Below, in pieces: positions 1 to 6,665 of a stretch of DNA of 17,515 bases. A program made the position numbers and the translations under genes. Position 1 is the stretch's first letter; each line of letters starts with the position of its first letter. Below the pieces are notes generated by a model. It ran no database searches, was not told where the DNA came from, and saw only the letters and a list, made by a program, of their open reading frames with translations. The stretch is from an uncultured Eubacteriales bacterium (lineage in GTDB: Bacteria; Bacillota; Clostridia; Oscillospirales; Oscillospiraceae), in NCBI GenBank assembly GCA_900548615.1, contig URKW01000041.1, positions 1-17,515 of the forward strand, in the 5' to 3' direction.

Positions 1-36
1 GGGCGGAAAGCAAAGCTTTCCGCCCGGTAGCTTTTT
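1..36 (+). terminator. Possible intrinsic terminator of an upstream gene
   Basis: A perfect 11-bp inverted repeat (1-11 with 15-25, loop AAA) is followed six bases later by a run of five T. It would end a plus-strand gene lying left of the window. The gap between stem and T-run makes it less than ideal, and the element touches the window edge, so the longer stem may not be visible. Confidence 0.55.
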
Positions 37-78
37 CTCCGCGCTCAGACCTGTATCTGTTTTTTTGTGTCTGAGACG

Positions 79-107
79 CTGACAAAACGAATGACATGTG
101 CTATACT
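79..107 (+). promoter_or_regulatory. Sigma-A promoter for the 74-aa / macro / vWA / ARH unit
   Basis: The -35 box CTGACA (79-84) and -10 box TATACT (102-107) are separated by 17 bp, and a TGn extended -10 precedes the -10 box. Transcription would start near 113-115, giving a leader of about 50 nt before the ATG at 163. No other convincing promoter is seen before the next three genes, so it probably drives the whole unit. Confidence 0.75.
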
Positions 108-162
108 GTCAAAAGAATACAAGATATGTCGACTGACAGTGAAGCAAAAGGAGCGACAGAAC

Positions 163-387
163 ATGAAAGATTATGAGATCATCGTGGAATCCATGACGCC
201 CTGCGGCGGCTCCAAGCACGCCATCCGAACGATCATCGAGGCAGAGGCGGAGAGCCCGGAGGCCTACGTGGAGCAGAACAAGCGCTTCCCCATCCGGGAC
301 ATCAGCCGCACCTCCGACGGCGGCATGGTCATCACCACCGGCAACGAAAGCGGCTATATCGTCCGCTATACCTTCACGGAGGAATAA
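163..387 (+). CDS. Small hypothetical protein, first gene of the ADP-ribose-linked unit
   Basis: This is a 74-aa acidic soluble protein of unknown function. I chose the ATG at 163 rather than the further-upstream in-frame ATG at 91, because an AAAGGAG ribosome binding site ends 11 nt before it and because the promoter -10 box (102-107) and start site lie downstream of 91. It has no signal peptide or membrane segment. A Cys-Gly-Gly motif lies at residues 14-16, and alternating hydrophobic residues suggest a mostly beta fold with a closing strand near residues 65-72. It ends 77 nt before the macro-like gene and shares its promoter, with no clear terminator between them. I do not recognise a named family; its function can only be guessed from the neighbours. 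Confidence 0.7.
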   Translation: MKDYEIIVESMTPCGGSKHAIRTIIEAEAESPEAYVEQNKRFPIRDISRTSDGGMVITTGNESGYIVRYTFTEE

Positions 388-464
388 ACGCTTTCTCTCG
401 GCAGGGCAGAACGTGCCCCGTCCGCCTGCCGCAATACGCTCACTCACGCCACGGAGGTATCGCC

Positions 465-1391
465 ATGCCCCTGCATATTGTCCAGAATGACATTACCCAA
501 ATGAACGTGGACGCCATCGTTAACGCCGCCGATCCGCTTCTGCCGGGCGACTGCCCCACCGGCAGCGCCAGGCTGACCGCCGCCTACGGCCTGCCCTGCA
601 AATATGTGATCCACACCGTCACCCCTCGTTGGCAGGACGGCTGTCACGACGAGTGTGCTCTGCTGGTCTCCTGCTATCTGGCCGCTCTCGTGCTGGCGGA
701 TGAGCACGGCTGCGAGAGCGTGGCCTTTCCGCTGCTCTCCTCCGACAGCCCCGGCTATCCCAGGGAGCAGGCGCTGGATATCGCCATCGACACCATCGGC
801 CATTTCGTACTGCAAAGCGACATGACGGTGTATCTGGTCGTTTTCGACCGCGCGGCATATCAGCTCAAAGGAGAGGTATGCGCGGATATCAGGGCCTACA
901 TCAACGACCGCTATGTAGACGTATATGCCATCAGTCAGGCCATCGCCCAGCAGGAGGAACGGCTGTACAGCGCGCGAATGCCGGACTGCTCCCCCTCGCC
1001 CTCCACGTACACGCTGGCGTCCCTGTCGCTGGAGGACGCCGTGAAGCAGCTGGACGAGGGCTTCTCGGAAATGCTGCTGCGGAAGATCGGCGAATCCGGC
1101 ATGACCGACGCCCAATGCTACAAAAGGGCCAACATCGACCGGCGACTGTTCTCAAAGATCAAAAATGATAAACACTACACGCCCTCCAAGTCCACCGTGA
1201 TCGCCTTCGGTCTGGCGCTGGAACTGCCCATGGAGGAGCTGCGGGAGCTGCTGGGCAAGGCGGGCTACTCTCTGACCCACGCCAGCGAGTTCGATATCAT
1301 CGTGGAGTACTTCGTGACGCAGGGCATTTACAACGTGTTCACCATCAACGAAGCGCTGTTCGCCTTTGACCAGAACCTGATCGGCGTGTAA
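465..1391 (+). CDS. Degenerate macrodomain protein with C-terminal HTH-like domain
   Basis: The 308-aa protein starts at an ATG 7 nt after GGAGG. Residues 1-155 match the macrodomain (ADP-ribose-binding) fold: NDIT at 8-11, DAIVNAA at 16-22, KYVIHTV at 46-52, a CESVAFPL strand at 83-90. Two features needed for binding and catalysis are altered. NAAN reads NAAD (20-23), and the glycine-rich GGGVDGAI loop with the following helix, about 24 residues, is absent. The second loop, usually S-x-G-x-Y-G, reads SSDSPGY (92-98). Residues 190-308 form a separate helical domain resembling a lambda-repressor-like HTH (residues 213-268), often attached to macrodomains in Firmicutes as far as I recall. The frame is intact, so this looks like a repurposed protein and not a pseudogene. 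It may act as a sensor or DNA/RNA-binding regulator; ADP-ribosyl hydrolase activity is unlikely. Confidence 0.8.
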   Translation: MPLHIVQNDITQMNVDAIVNAADPLLPGDCPTGSARLTAAYGLPCKYVIHTVTPRWQDGCHDECALLVSCYLAALVLADEHGCESVAFPLLSSDSPGYPREQALDIAIDTIGHFVLQSDMTVYLVVFDRAAYQLKGEVCADIRAYINDRYVDVYAISQAIAQQEERLYSARMPDCSPSPSTYTLASLSLEDAVKQLDEGFSEMLLRKIGESGMTDAQCYKRANIDRRLFSKIKNDKHYTPSKSTVIAFGLALELPMEELRELLGKAGYSLTHASEFDIIVEYFVTQGIYNVFTINEALFAFDQNLIGV

Positions 1392-1403
1392 GCCGGTAAA
1401 AAT

Positions 1404-1420
1404 GTCGCCTGTCAGGCGAC
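1404..1420 (+). other. Short hairpin between the macro-like and vWA genes
   Basis: A perfect 7-bp stem (1404-1410 with 1414-1420) has a 3-nt loop. No T-run follows, so it is not a standard terminator. It sits 12 nt after the macro-like stop codon and could be an RNA processing or stability element. Confidence 0.4.
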
Positions 1421-1429
1421 CAAAGCCAT

Positions 1430-1471
1430 CCTGTGTTCTGTTATCCTGAGGACAACAAAAACACAGGGAGG
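1430..1471 (+). promoter_or_regulatory. Stem-loop overlapping the vWA ribosome binding site
   Basis: CCTGTGTT (1430-1437) is complementary to AACACAGG (1460-1467), extended inward by TGTT (1439-1442) with AACA (1454-1457). The right arm includes the first two G of the GGGAGG ribosome binding site (1466-1471) of the vWA gene. If folded, the hairpin would partly cover that site and could lower or control its translation. Confidence 0.45.
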
Positions 1472-1479
1472 TTTTATTG

Positions 1480-2127
1480 ATGAACAATGTAACAGAGCTG
1501 GTATTTATTCTTGACCGCAGCGGCTCCATGGCCGGACTGGAGAGCGACACCATCGGCGGCTTCAACGCCATGCTGGAAAAGCAGAAGAAGGAACCGGGCA
1601 CGGCCTATGTATCCACCGTGCTGTTCAACAACTTCGGCTGCGTACTGCATGACCGTCTGGAGGTACAGAAGGTACCGCCCATGACTGACGCGGATTACCA
1701 GGTAGGCGGCTGCACGGCGCTGGTGGACGCCATTGGCGACGCCATCCACCACATCGGCAACATCCACAAATACGCCCGTCCGGAGGATGTGCCCCACCGC
1801 ACGCTGTTCGTCATCACCACCGACGGCATGGAAAACTCCAGCCATCACTACGACAGCGACACGGTAAAGAGGATGATTGAACGGCAGAAGGCCAAATACG
1901 GCTGGGAGTTCCTGTTTCTGGGTGCCAACATTGACGCGGTGGAGACCGCCCAACACTTCGGCATCGGCGCGGATCGCGCCGTCAACTACCGCTGCGACAG
2001 CCGCGGCACGGCGCTGAACTACGATGTTATCAGCGAAGCGGTATCCACCATCCGCTGCGAGGAGGAGCTTTCCGCCGGATGGAAAAGCCGCATAGAAGAA
2101 GATTTTGAAAACCGGGAGGACGACTGA
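1480..2127 (+). CDS. von Willebrand factor A (vWA) domain protein
   Basis: This is a 215-aa single-domain vWA protein. The ATG at 1480 is used: GGGAGG ends 8 nt before it, and an in-frame TTG just upstream is a poorer start. A complete metal-ion-dependent adhesion site (MIDAS) is visible: D12-x-S14-x-S16 after a hydrophobic strand, T79 in GGCTALVDAI, and D115 in the VITTDG strand. No signal peptide or membrane segment is seen, so it should be cytosolic, like the TerY/YegL-type vWA proteins of stress and tellurite-resistance clusters. Such domains usually mediate Mg-dependent protein contacts. Its stop overlaps the next start by one base (TGATG), so it is translationally coupled to the ADP-ribosylglycohydrolase, suggesting a joint role. 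The partner protein is unknown. Confidence 0.9.
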   Translation: MNNVTELVFILDRSGSMAGLESDTIGGFNAMLEKQKKEPGTAYVSTVLFNNFGCVLHDRLEVQKVPPMTDADYQVGGCTALVDAIGDAIHHIGNIHKYARPEDVPHRTLFVITTDGMENSSHHYDSDTVKRMIERQKAKYGWEFLFLGANIDAVETAQHFGIGADRAVNYRCDSRGTALNYDVISEAVSTIRCEEELSAGWKSRIEEDFENREDD

Positions 2128-2945
2128 TGTACGGTGCGATTCTGGGCGATATCGTGGGCAGCCCCTACGAATTTGACGGCAACAACTACAAGGCCAAGGA
2201 TTTCCCCCTGTTCAGTCGGCGCTCCGAATTCACCGACGACACGGTGATGACGCTGGCGGTGGCGAAAGCGCTGCGGGATACCCGCGGTCAGGAGGACGCC
2301 GCCGTCAAAGGGTTGCTGGTGCGGGAGATGCAGCGGCTGGGCCGCGCCTACCCCGACAAGGGATACGGCGTGCGGTTCAACAGCTGGCTGTATGCGGACG
2401 ATCCCCAGCCCTACCACAGCTTCGGCAATGGCAGCGCCATGCGGGTGTCCCCGGCGGCATGGCTGGCGGCGGATATGGCGGAGGCGCTGCGTCTGGCGCG
2501 GCTCACCGCCGAAGTGACCCACGATCACCCGGAGGGCGTCAAAGGAGCACAGGCCACCGCCGCGGCTATCTTTCTGGCCCGCACCGGCCACAGCAAGGCG
2601 GCCATCAAGTCCTATGTGGAGCGGGAATTCGGTTACGAGCTCAGCCGCACCTGCGACGAGATCCGCCCCGCCTATCGCCATGTGGAGAGCTGTCAGGAAA
2701 CCGTGCCGCAGGCCATCACCGCGTTTCTGGAAAGCACAGACTTTGAGGACGCTCTCCGCACAGCGGTATCCCTGGGCGGCGACAGCGATACGCTGGCCGC
2801 CATCACCGGCAGCATCGCCGAGGCTTTCTACGGCGTGCCGGACGATCTGAAGTCCGAGTGCCGCCACCGGCTGACGCCGGAGCTGGCAGAGCTATTGCAG
2901 ACGTGGGAGCCCATTCCCTCCTTCACGCCGCCGCAGGCAGAGTAA
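2127..2945 (+). CDS. ADP-ribosylglycohydrolase family protein (DraG/ARH type)
   Basis: The 272-aa protein has the hallmarks of the ADP-ribosylglycohydrolase family, which removes ADP-ribose from modified proteins or other molecules using two Mg ions. GDIVGS lies at 8-12. The metal-binding FTDDT motif is at 35-39, GNGSAMRVSP at 100-109, THDHPEG at 131-137, and the second metal motif GGDSDT at 217-222. All metal-ligand aspartates I can identify are present, so it should be active. The length fits the compact bacterial subgroup. GGGAGG lies 7 nt before the ATG, and the start overlaps the vWA stop codon. It is the only apparently active ADP-ribose enzyme of the unit, paired with a disabled macrodomain upstream; no ADP-ribosyltransferase is visible. 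The substrate is unknown. Confidence 0.93.
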   Translation: MYGAILGDIVGSPYEFDGNNYKAKDFPLFSRRSEFTDDTVMTLAVAKALRDTRGQEDAAVKGLLVREMQRLGRAYPDKGYGVRFNSWLYADDPQPYHSFGNGSAMRVSPAAWLAADMAEALRLARLTAEVTHDHPEGVKGAQATAAAIFLARTGHSKAAIKSYVEREFGYELSRTCDEIRPAYRHVESCQETVPQAITAFLESTDFEDALRTAVSLGGDSDTLAAITGSIAEAFYGVPDDLKSECRHRLTPELAELLQTWEPIPSFTPPQAE

Positions 2946-2947
2946 GC

Positions 2948-2995
2948 AAAAGGAACCCCTTCGGTTCAAAAACCGAAGGGGTTCCTTTTCGTTTT
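2948..2995. terminator. Bidirectional intrinsic terminator
   Basis: A perfect 19-bp inverted repeat (2948-2966 with 2971-2989, loop CAAA) ends in TTTT and is followed by CGTTTT on the plus strand. The A-rich left arm gives a U-run on the minus strand. It lies between the convergent ARH gene and the 189-aa gene and can serve both. Confidence 0.93.
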
Positions 2996-2996
2996 A

Positions 2997-3566
2997 TTAC
3001 CGCTCAAACCGCACCGTATAGGTTCCCAGTACCTGCCAGCAGGGGATCTTCGCCGCGTTTTCAACGGTGAAATCCTCCTTCGGGTACACAACGCTGACCT
3101 CCGTCGGATAGGCGGGCAGCGTTTTTCCGATGCTGACGCCGTGCGCACCGTCTGCCAGCTTCCAGCGGAACGTACAGTCGCAGAACTCCTTGCCGCTGGC
3201 AATGGCCTCCGGCGCACGCAGCGGCTCCGTCCGTCCAGGGAAGAAGCAGCCCGCGTTGTCCTTCTCCGCCGGACAGGAGCCCTCGATACCCACGCCGGTA
3301 AAGCGGATCTTCAGCAGCTCCGTCCGGAACGTCACCGTCTTTCCCTCTCTGGTAAAGGGCACAGCGTCCCAATAGCCGATATTGAGCCAGCCTCTCACGC
3401 CGTCCTTTTCCACGGCGGTGTTGAACTCCACATATCCCGTGCGCTCGTCCCTCACCTCGGCATTGACGCGCAGCACCGGGCGCAGGGACGCAAAGCCATC
3501 CGGCAGGATCGCCCGCAGCCTGTCCTGCTCAACGCCATAGGCCATCACAAATTGCTCCACCTTCAT
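2997..3566 (-). CDS. Conserved-looking hypothetical protein, 189 aa
   Basis: A soluble 189-aa protein with no signal peptide or membrane segment. It opens with a segment of the form V-x-Q-x-x-L-R-x-x-L-P-x-G-F (residues 12-25) and later has GVGIEGSCPAE (91-101), two neighbouring Cys (129, 131) and a KIPC motif near 173-176. The first pattern recalls acetoacetate-decarboxylase-like / DUF2071-like beta-barrel proteins, but this is a faint resemblance and not a family assignment. The start ATG overlaps the stop of the upstream L,D-transpeptidase (ATGA), so the two are translationally coupled. It is the last gene of its operon and ends two bases from the shared terminator. Confidence 0.75.
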   Translation of the reverse strand: MKVEQFVMAYGVEQDRLRAILPDGFASLRPVLRVNAEVRDERTGYVEFNTAVEKDGVRGWLNIGYWDAVPFTREGKTVTFRTELLKIRFTGVGIEGSCPAEKDNAGCFFPGRTEPLRAPEAIASGKEFCDCTFRWKLADGAHGVSIGKTLPAYPTEVSVVYPKEDFTVENAAKIPCWQVLGTYTVRFER

Positions 3567-4321
3567 TGTCCTTCTCCCGTTTCAATCAGGATCATCGGCA
3601 GCTTTTCCGGCCGCAGCCACGTCAGCACCTCCGTCATGCGGTCGTGGGCAATGGCGATGCAGCCCATGGTAGGCCGTTCACCACAGTGCAGGAATATGGC
3701 CGAACCCATGCCCGGCCGGGGCGGATCGTTGTTATACTGCACTACCACCGCCAGCGCGTACTGGGTGGGATAGTCCGCCAGATGCTCGGCGCTGACCCAG
3801 TCCTTGTAGGCCGTGCCCTCCACCCACTGGTTATAGTAGGTGGAATTGCCGTCGTCCACCCAATAGCTGTCCTGCGTCACCCGCCGGAAGCCCATGGCGA
3901 TATCCGCCGGTGGCTCCTCGCAGCCGAAGGCGTGGCCCAGAAAGAACAGCCCCTGCGGCGTTTTCCGGTCGCCCTCCGTCTTTTCCCGGGAAACGCCGTT
4001 CTGACCCACTCGGGCCTCTACCGCGTCGCCCACCTGCGTCCAGACCAGCTGTCCGTCCGCCTCGAACCGGAGCAGTTGTCCCGCATCGCCGTCGGCGCAA
4101 ACCACGATCAACTGCCGCCCGGCAATGTCCTCCGCCGACACTCTGGCCCGCTCCAGCGCTGCCTGCAATTCCTCCGGAAGCACCGGCTCCGGCGGGGCGG
4201 GTTCTTCCTGTGCCGGTACGTCCGGAACGTTCTCCGGTTCCTGCGGCTCACTGTCCGCCGTCTGTCCGCAGCCCGCCAGCAGCACCAGCAGCGCCATGAC
4301 AGCCAACATAATCCTTCTCAT
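3563..4321 (-). CDS. Lipoprotein L,D-transpeptidase (YkuD domain)
   Basis: The 252-aa protein begins with a lipoprotein signal: positive start, hydrophobic core, and lipobox L15-A16-G17-C18. A Pro/Glu-rich linker (24-50) leads to a YkuD domain at roughly 70-248. The catalytic signature is present as H212 and C221 in a pattern H-x-G-x(6)-G-C, within a segment also containing RPTMGCIAI. It should be anchored to the outer face of the membrane and crosslink peptidoglycan by 3-3 bonds or attach proteins to it. RKTPQG at 119-124 matches the usual G-D-x-x-T-P-x-G entry motif. The start lies one base after the stop of the upstream gene, which encodes a non-catalytic relative of the same domain, with no strong ribosome binding site of its own, so translational coupling is likely. 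Confidence 0.88.
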   Translation of the reverse strand: MRRIMLAVMALLVLLAGCGQTADSEPQEPENVPDVPAQEEPAPPEPVLPEELQAALERARVSAEDIAGRQLIVVCADGDAGQLLRFEADGQLVWTQVGDAVEARVGQNGVSREKTEGDRKTPQGLFFLGHAFGCEEPPADIAMGFRRVTQDSYWVDDGNSTYYNQWVEGTAYKDWVSAEHLADYPTQYALAVVVQYNNDPPRPGMGSAIFLHCGERPTMGCIAIAHDRMTEVLTWLRPEKLPMILIETGEGQ

Positions 4322-4322
4322 G

Positions 4323-5522
4323 TCAGCTTACGGTCAGCGTCGGGTGCTTGTCGGAATCCAGATAGCCCAGCAGTGTTAGCATGTCGTTGGCCGTGATCTT
4401 GATGTCGCCGTAGCCGGAGGTCAGGTTGCCCTTGGAGCCAACGCCGTCGATGAAGATATCCGAGCCCTTGCCGGAGACCGCCGTATCGCTCCGCAATCCG
4501 TCGCCGTTATAGTTGAACATGATGCAGGCCGCCGAATAATCGTCATGGAACTTCCGGTAGAGATTCTCCGCCTGCGCGGCGTCCCAATCCCGCGTGCCGC
4601 TGTTCCGCTGCATGGTGTTGTAGTACAGGGAATCCGGGTCGCAGACCCATACATCGCCATCGCTGATGGGCACATATTTTAGATTCGAGCCCCGATCATT
4701 GATGCCGATGTAGTACAGGATATCAAACTCTCCGGCAGGGGTGGCCTTGTCGCCGTCCCGCTTGTTCCACGTAACGCCGTTGTCGCCCAGATAGGCCGTC
4801 ACCGCGCAGAGCTCCCGCCACGTGCCGTCCTCCTGCCATTCCGACAGGGTCAGCGTACCCCGGCTGCCCGACGAGACCAGCTCCAGTCTCTGCTGGGTAT
4901 AGGGCGCCTGCGCCGCGTTGTCCTGTCCCGTCCCGGCGGACAGATCGTTATTGGCCGCGTCCTGCCGGGGCTGATCCTGACTGCCGCCGTTTTGGCCGTT
5001 CGTATAGGGCTTCAGGCCGATGGCGTCATAGAACTTCGCCACCGGCGGGATATCCAGCACGTCCAGATAGACCAGCACGCCCGTCCCCACCGCCAGCAGC
5101 ACGATCAGCGCCGCCACGATGCAGATGGCCCGTTTCAGGATGTCTGTCGTCCGGTCTTCTTTCTTCGGCTCCTCATAAACGTCCTTGACGTACTGCTTAT
5201 GCCGCGTGTCCTGACCGCCGCCGTTTACCGTCCGCTCCACGGTCTGCTGCACCGACTGCACCGCCGTCCAGCCGCAGGCAGGACAGTGTCCCCATGCGTC
5301 AAGAGCTGTGCCGCACCGTGCGCAGTAGGCCATACGCCGAACCGGCTGGCCCTGTGGCTGCGGCGCCGCCGTTTGACGCACCGGATCGCTCTCCGGCACC
5401 ACCGTCTCCTCCTCAGCCCGTGAACGCACCGTGTTGATAATATCGGCGGTCGGGTCGCAGACGGGACACACCCCCGTCCGCTCATCCAGCCTTGCGCCGC
5501 ATTTTCCGCAGAATCTATCCAT
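4323..5522 (-). CDS. Zinc-ribbon, single-TM protein with catalytically dead L,D-transpeptidase-like domain
   Basis: A 399-aa protein with GGGAGA 9 nt before its ATG. Two zinc ribbons lie at the N-terminus (C5/C8/C19/C22 and C67/C70/C80/C83). A membrane segment at about 131-153 follows a charged stretch, then a Gln/Asn/Gly-rich linker (174-208). The outer domain at about 212-399 aligns with the neighbouring L,D-transpeptidase: NGVTWNKRDGDKATPAGEF here versus the matching NGVSREKTEGDRKTPQGLF there. At the catalytic positions His is replaced by D359 (IFIDG versus IFLHCG) and Cys by D373 (YGDIKI versus MGCIAI). It is therefore probably a peptidoglycan-binding or regulatory pseudo-enzyme linking a cytosolic zinc-ribbon to the wall side. 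It is directly followed by the active enzyme. Confidence 0.85.
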   Translation of the reverse strand: MDRFCGKCGARLDERTGVCPVCDPTADIINTVRSRAEEETVVPESDPVRQTAAPQPQGQPVRRMAYCARCGTALDAWGHCPACGWTAVQSVQQTVERTVNGGGQDTRHKQYVKDVYEEPKKEDRTTDILKRAICIVAALIVLLAVGTGVLVYLDVLDIPPVAKFYDAIGLKPYTNGQNGGSQDQPRQDAANNDLSAGTGQDNAAQAPYTQQRLELVSSGSRGTLTLSEWQEDGTWRELCAVTAYLGDNGVTWNKRDGDKATPAGEFDILYYIGINDRGSNLKYVPISDGDVWVCDPDSLYYNTMQRNSGTRDWDAAQAENLYRKFHDDYSAACIMFNYNGDGLRSDTAVSGKGSDIFIDGVGSKGNLTSGYGDIKITANDMLTLLGYLDSDKHPTLTVS

Positions 5523-5563
5523 GCTTTCTCTCCCATCTATTCGTCTGGTTGTGCCTGTTTGCT

Positions 5564-6454
5564 TCAGGCCGTTTCGTCTATCGCGGCATATTCATACATG
5601 TGATAGCTCTCCAGCCGGCCGGTGCTGGTATAGTAATGCTTCCTTGCCAGCTCGCCATACTCGTTGTAAACGGCGGAGGAATCGCTGACCACCGTGCCGT
5701 CCGCAAGACAAGCAGTCTCCTTCAGCGGCTTTCCCGCCGCGTTATACTGATAGGCCACATAGCCGGACAGCGTGTCATCGGGAAGATAGGTGTCCACCCT
5801 TGTCAGCAGGCCATCATCGTCATACGCATAAACGGCATACGCGAAGAAGCTCTCCTCCCCGCGGGGATACTGGTACTGCTTTTCCCTGCGCCCGTCCGCG
5901 TCAAGCTCATAGACCTCGCGGTATCCATTTTCATAAGTAACGGTTTCCGCATTGTTCTCCGTTACCATGGTTCTGCCGCGAGGCGTGACTACGCCCGTGC
6001 AGTTGGGATACCAGTAGCCGGTCTCCTCGCTCAGCGCCGCATGGCCGGTCTGGTTTCCCTGCCCGTCATAGGACGTTACGCCGGTCATTTCGCCCTTCGC
6101 GTCATAGGTATATGTATGATACCACTGCAAAGCGTCGCTTTCATCGTAAGAGTCCATCCGGGTCAGACGGCGGACTTTTTTCGTATCCGCAGCGCCCTGA
6201 TTACCGTCCTCCGCGGCGGTCTGCGGCGGAATATCCGGTTGCTCCGCCTGCTTTCCCGCCGACGGGATATCCACGATCCCCAGGTGGGCCAGAATGCCCA
6301 CGCCGACCACCGCCAGCAGCAGACATACCGCCGCCCAGAGCGCCGCGCAGCCGCGCTTCTTCGGGGAAGCCTTCCGCTCCTCCGCACCGCAGACCGGGCA
6401 CTGCCCTGTCAGCTGATCGAACTCCGCGCCGCATTTTTTACATAATTTTGCCAT
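5564..6454 (-). CDS. Zinc-ribbon, single-TM protein with YD/RHS-like repeats
   Basis: The 296-aa form starts at the ATG at 6454, which has AGGAGA 7 nt upstream; a longer open frame reaching back to 6544 starts before the likely transcript. The N-terminus is a zinc ribbon (C5, C8, C19, C22). A membrane segment spans about 37-58 and is followed by LGIVDIP, nearly the same as the LDVLDIP after the membrane segment of the next gene. The outer part (about 105-290) contains repeated units of the form Y-x-Y-D-x-x-G-x-x-x-x-x-x-x-Y, resembling YD (RHS-type) repeats. Such repeats form beta-sheet surfaces and often bind carbohydrate. It is first in a four-gene minus-strand unit and 41 nt from the next gene. 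Function is unknown; a wall-facing sensor or scaffold fits the layout. Confidence 0.82.
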   Translation of the reverse strand: MAKLCKKCGAEFDQLTGQCPVCGAEERKASPKKRGCAALWAAVCLLLAVVGVGILAHLGIVDIPSAGKQAEQPDIPPQTAAEDGNQGAADTKKVRRLTRMDSYDESDALQWYHTYTYDAKGEMTGVTSYDGQGNQTGHAALSEETGYWYPNCTGVVTPRGRTMVTENNAETVTYENGYREVYELDADGRREKQYQYPRGEESFFAYAVYAYDDDGLLTRVDTYLPDDTLSGYVAYQYNAAGKPLKETACLADGTVVSDSSAVYNEYGELARKHYYTSTGRLESYHMYEYAAIDETA

Positions 6455-6474
6455 AGTATTTCTCCTATATCGAC

Positions 6475-6501
6475 GCCATCGGCACTTCATTGACCGATGG
6501 C
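6475..6501 (-). other. Stem-loop in the 5' leader of the zinc-ribbon operon
   Basis: GCCATCGG (6475-6482) and CCGATGGC (6494-6501) form an 8-bp stem with an 11-nt loop, lying between the predicted start of transcription (about 6528) and the ribosome binding site near 6461. It may be a leader RNA structure or a protein binding site. No T-run follows it. Confidence 0.4.
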
Positions 6502-6534
6502 AAGCACGTACCGCCTCCCTCATACTACAGGAAA

Positions 6535-6563
6535 AGTATATCACAGATGCGGCGTGTTTTCAA
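6535..6563 (-). promoter_or_regulatory. Sigma-A promoter for the zinc-ribbon / L,D-transpeptidase operon
   Basis: On the minus strand, TTGAAA (6563-6558) and TATACT (6540-6535) are 17 bp apart, with a TGn extension before the -10 box. Transcription would begin near 6528, giving a leader of about 75 nt before the 296-aa protein. It is divergent from the promoter of the next gene. Confidence 0.78.
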
Positions 6564-6599
6564 ATAGCTTTTCACAAAAGGCGCGTTCTGTTGTTTTCC

Positions 6600-6628
6600 T
6601 TGACAAACACAGGACTTTGCCGCACAAT
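6600..6628 (+). promoter_or_regulatory. Sigma-A promoter for the NimA-like gene
   Basis: A perfect TTGACA -35 box (6600-6605) is followed after 17 bp by CACAAT (6623-6628), a four-of-six match to the -10 consensus. Transcription would begin near 6635, about 30 nt before the ATG at 6666. Confidence 0.6.
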
Positions 6629-6665
6629 AAACATACTATCGAACTGTATCAGGAGGACGAACATC

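Noticed and set aside
399..431. Inverted repeat CGGCAGG/CCTGCCG between the first two genes
   Set aside because: Only 7 bp with a 19-nt loop and no T-run; likely chance in GC-rich DNA, so not treated as a terminator or operator.
1477..1479. TTG start of the vWA gene
   Set aside because: The ATG immediately after it has better spacing to GGGAGG; both give nearly the same protein.
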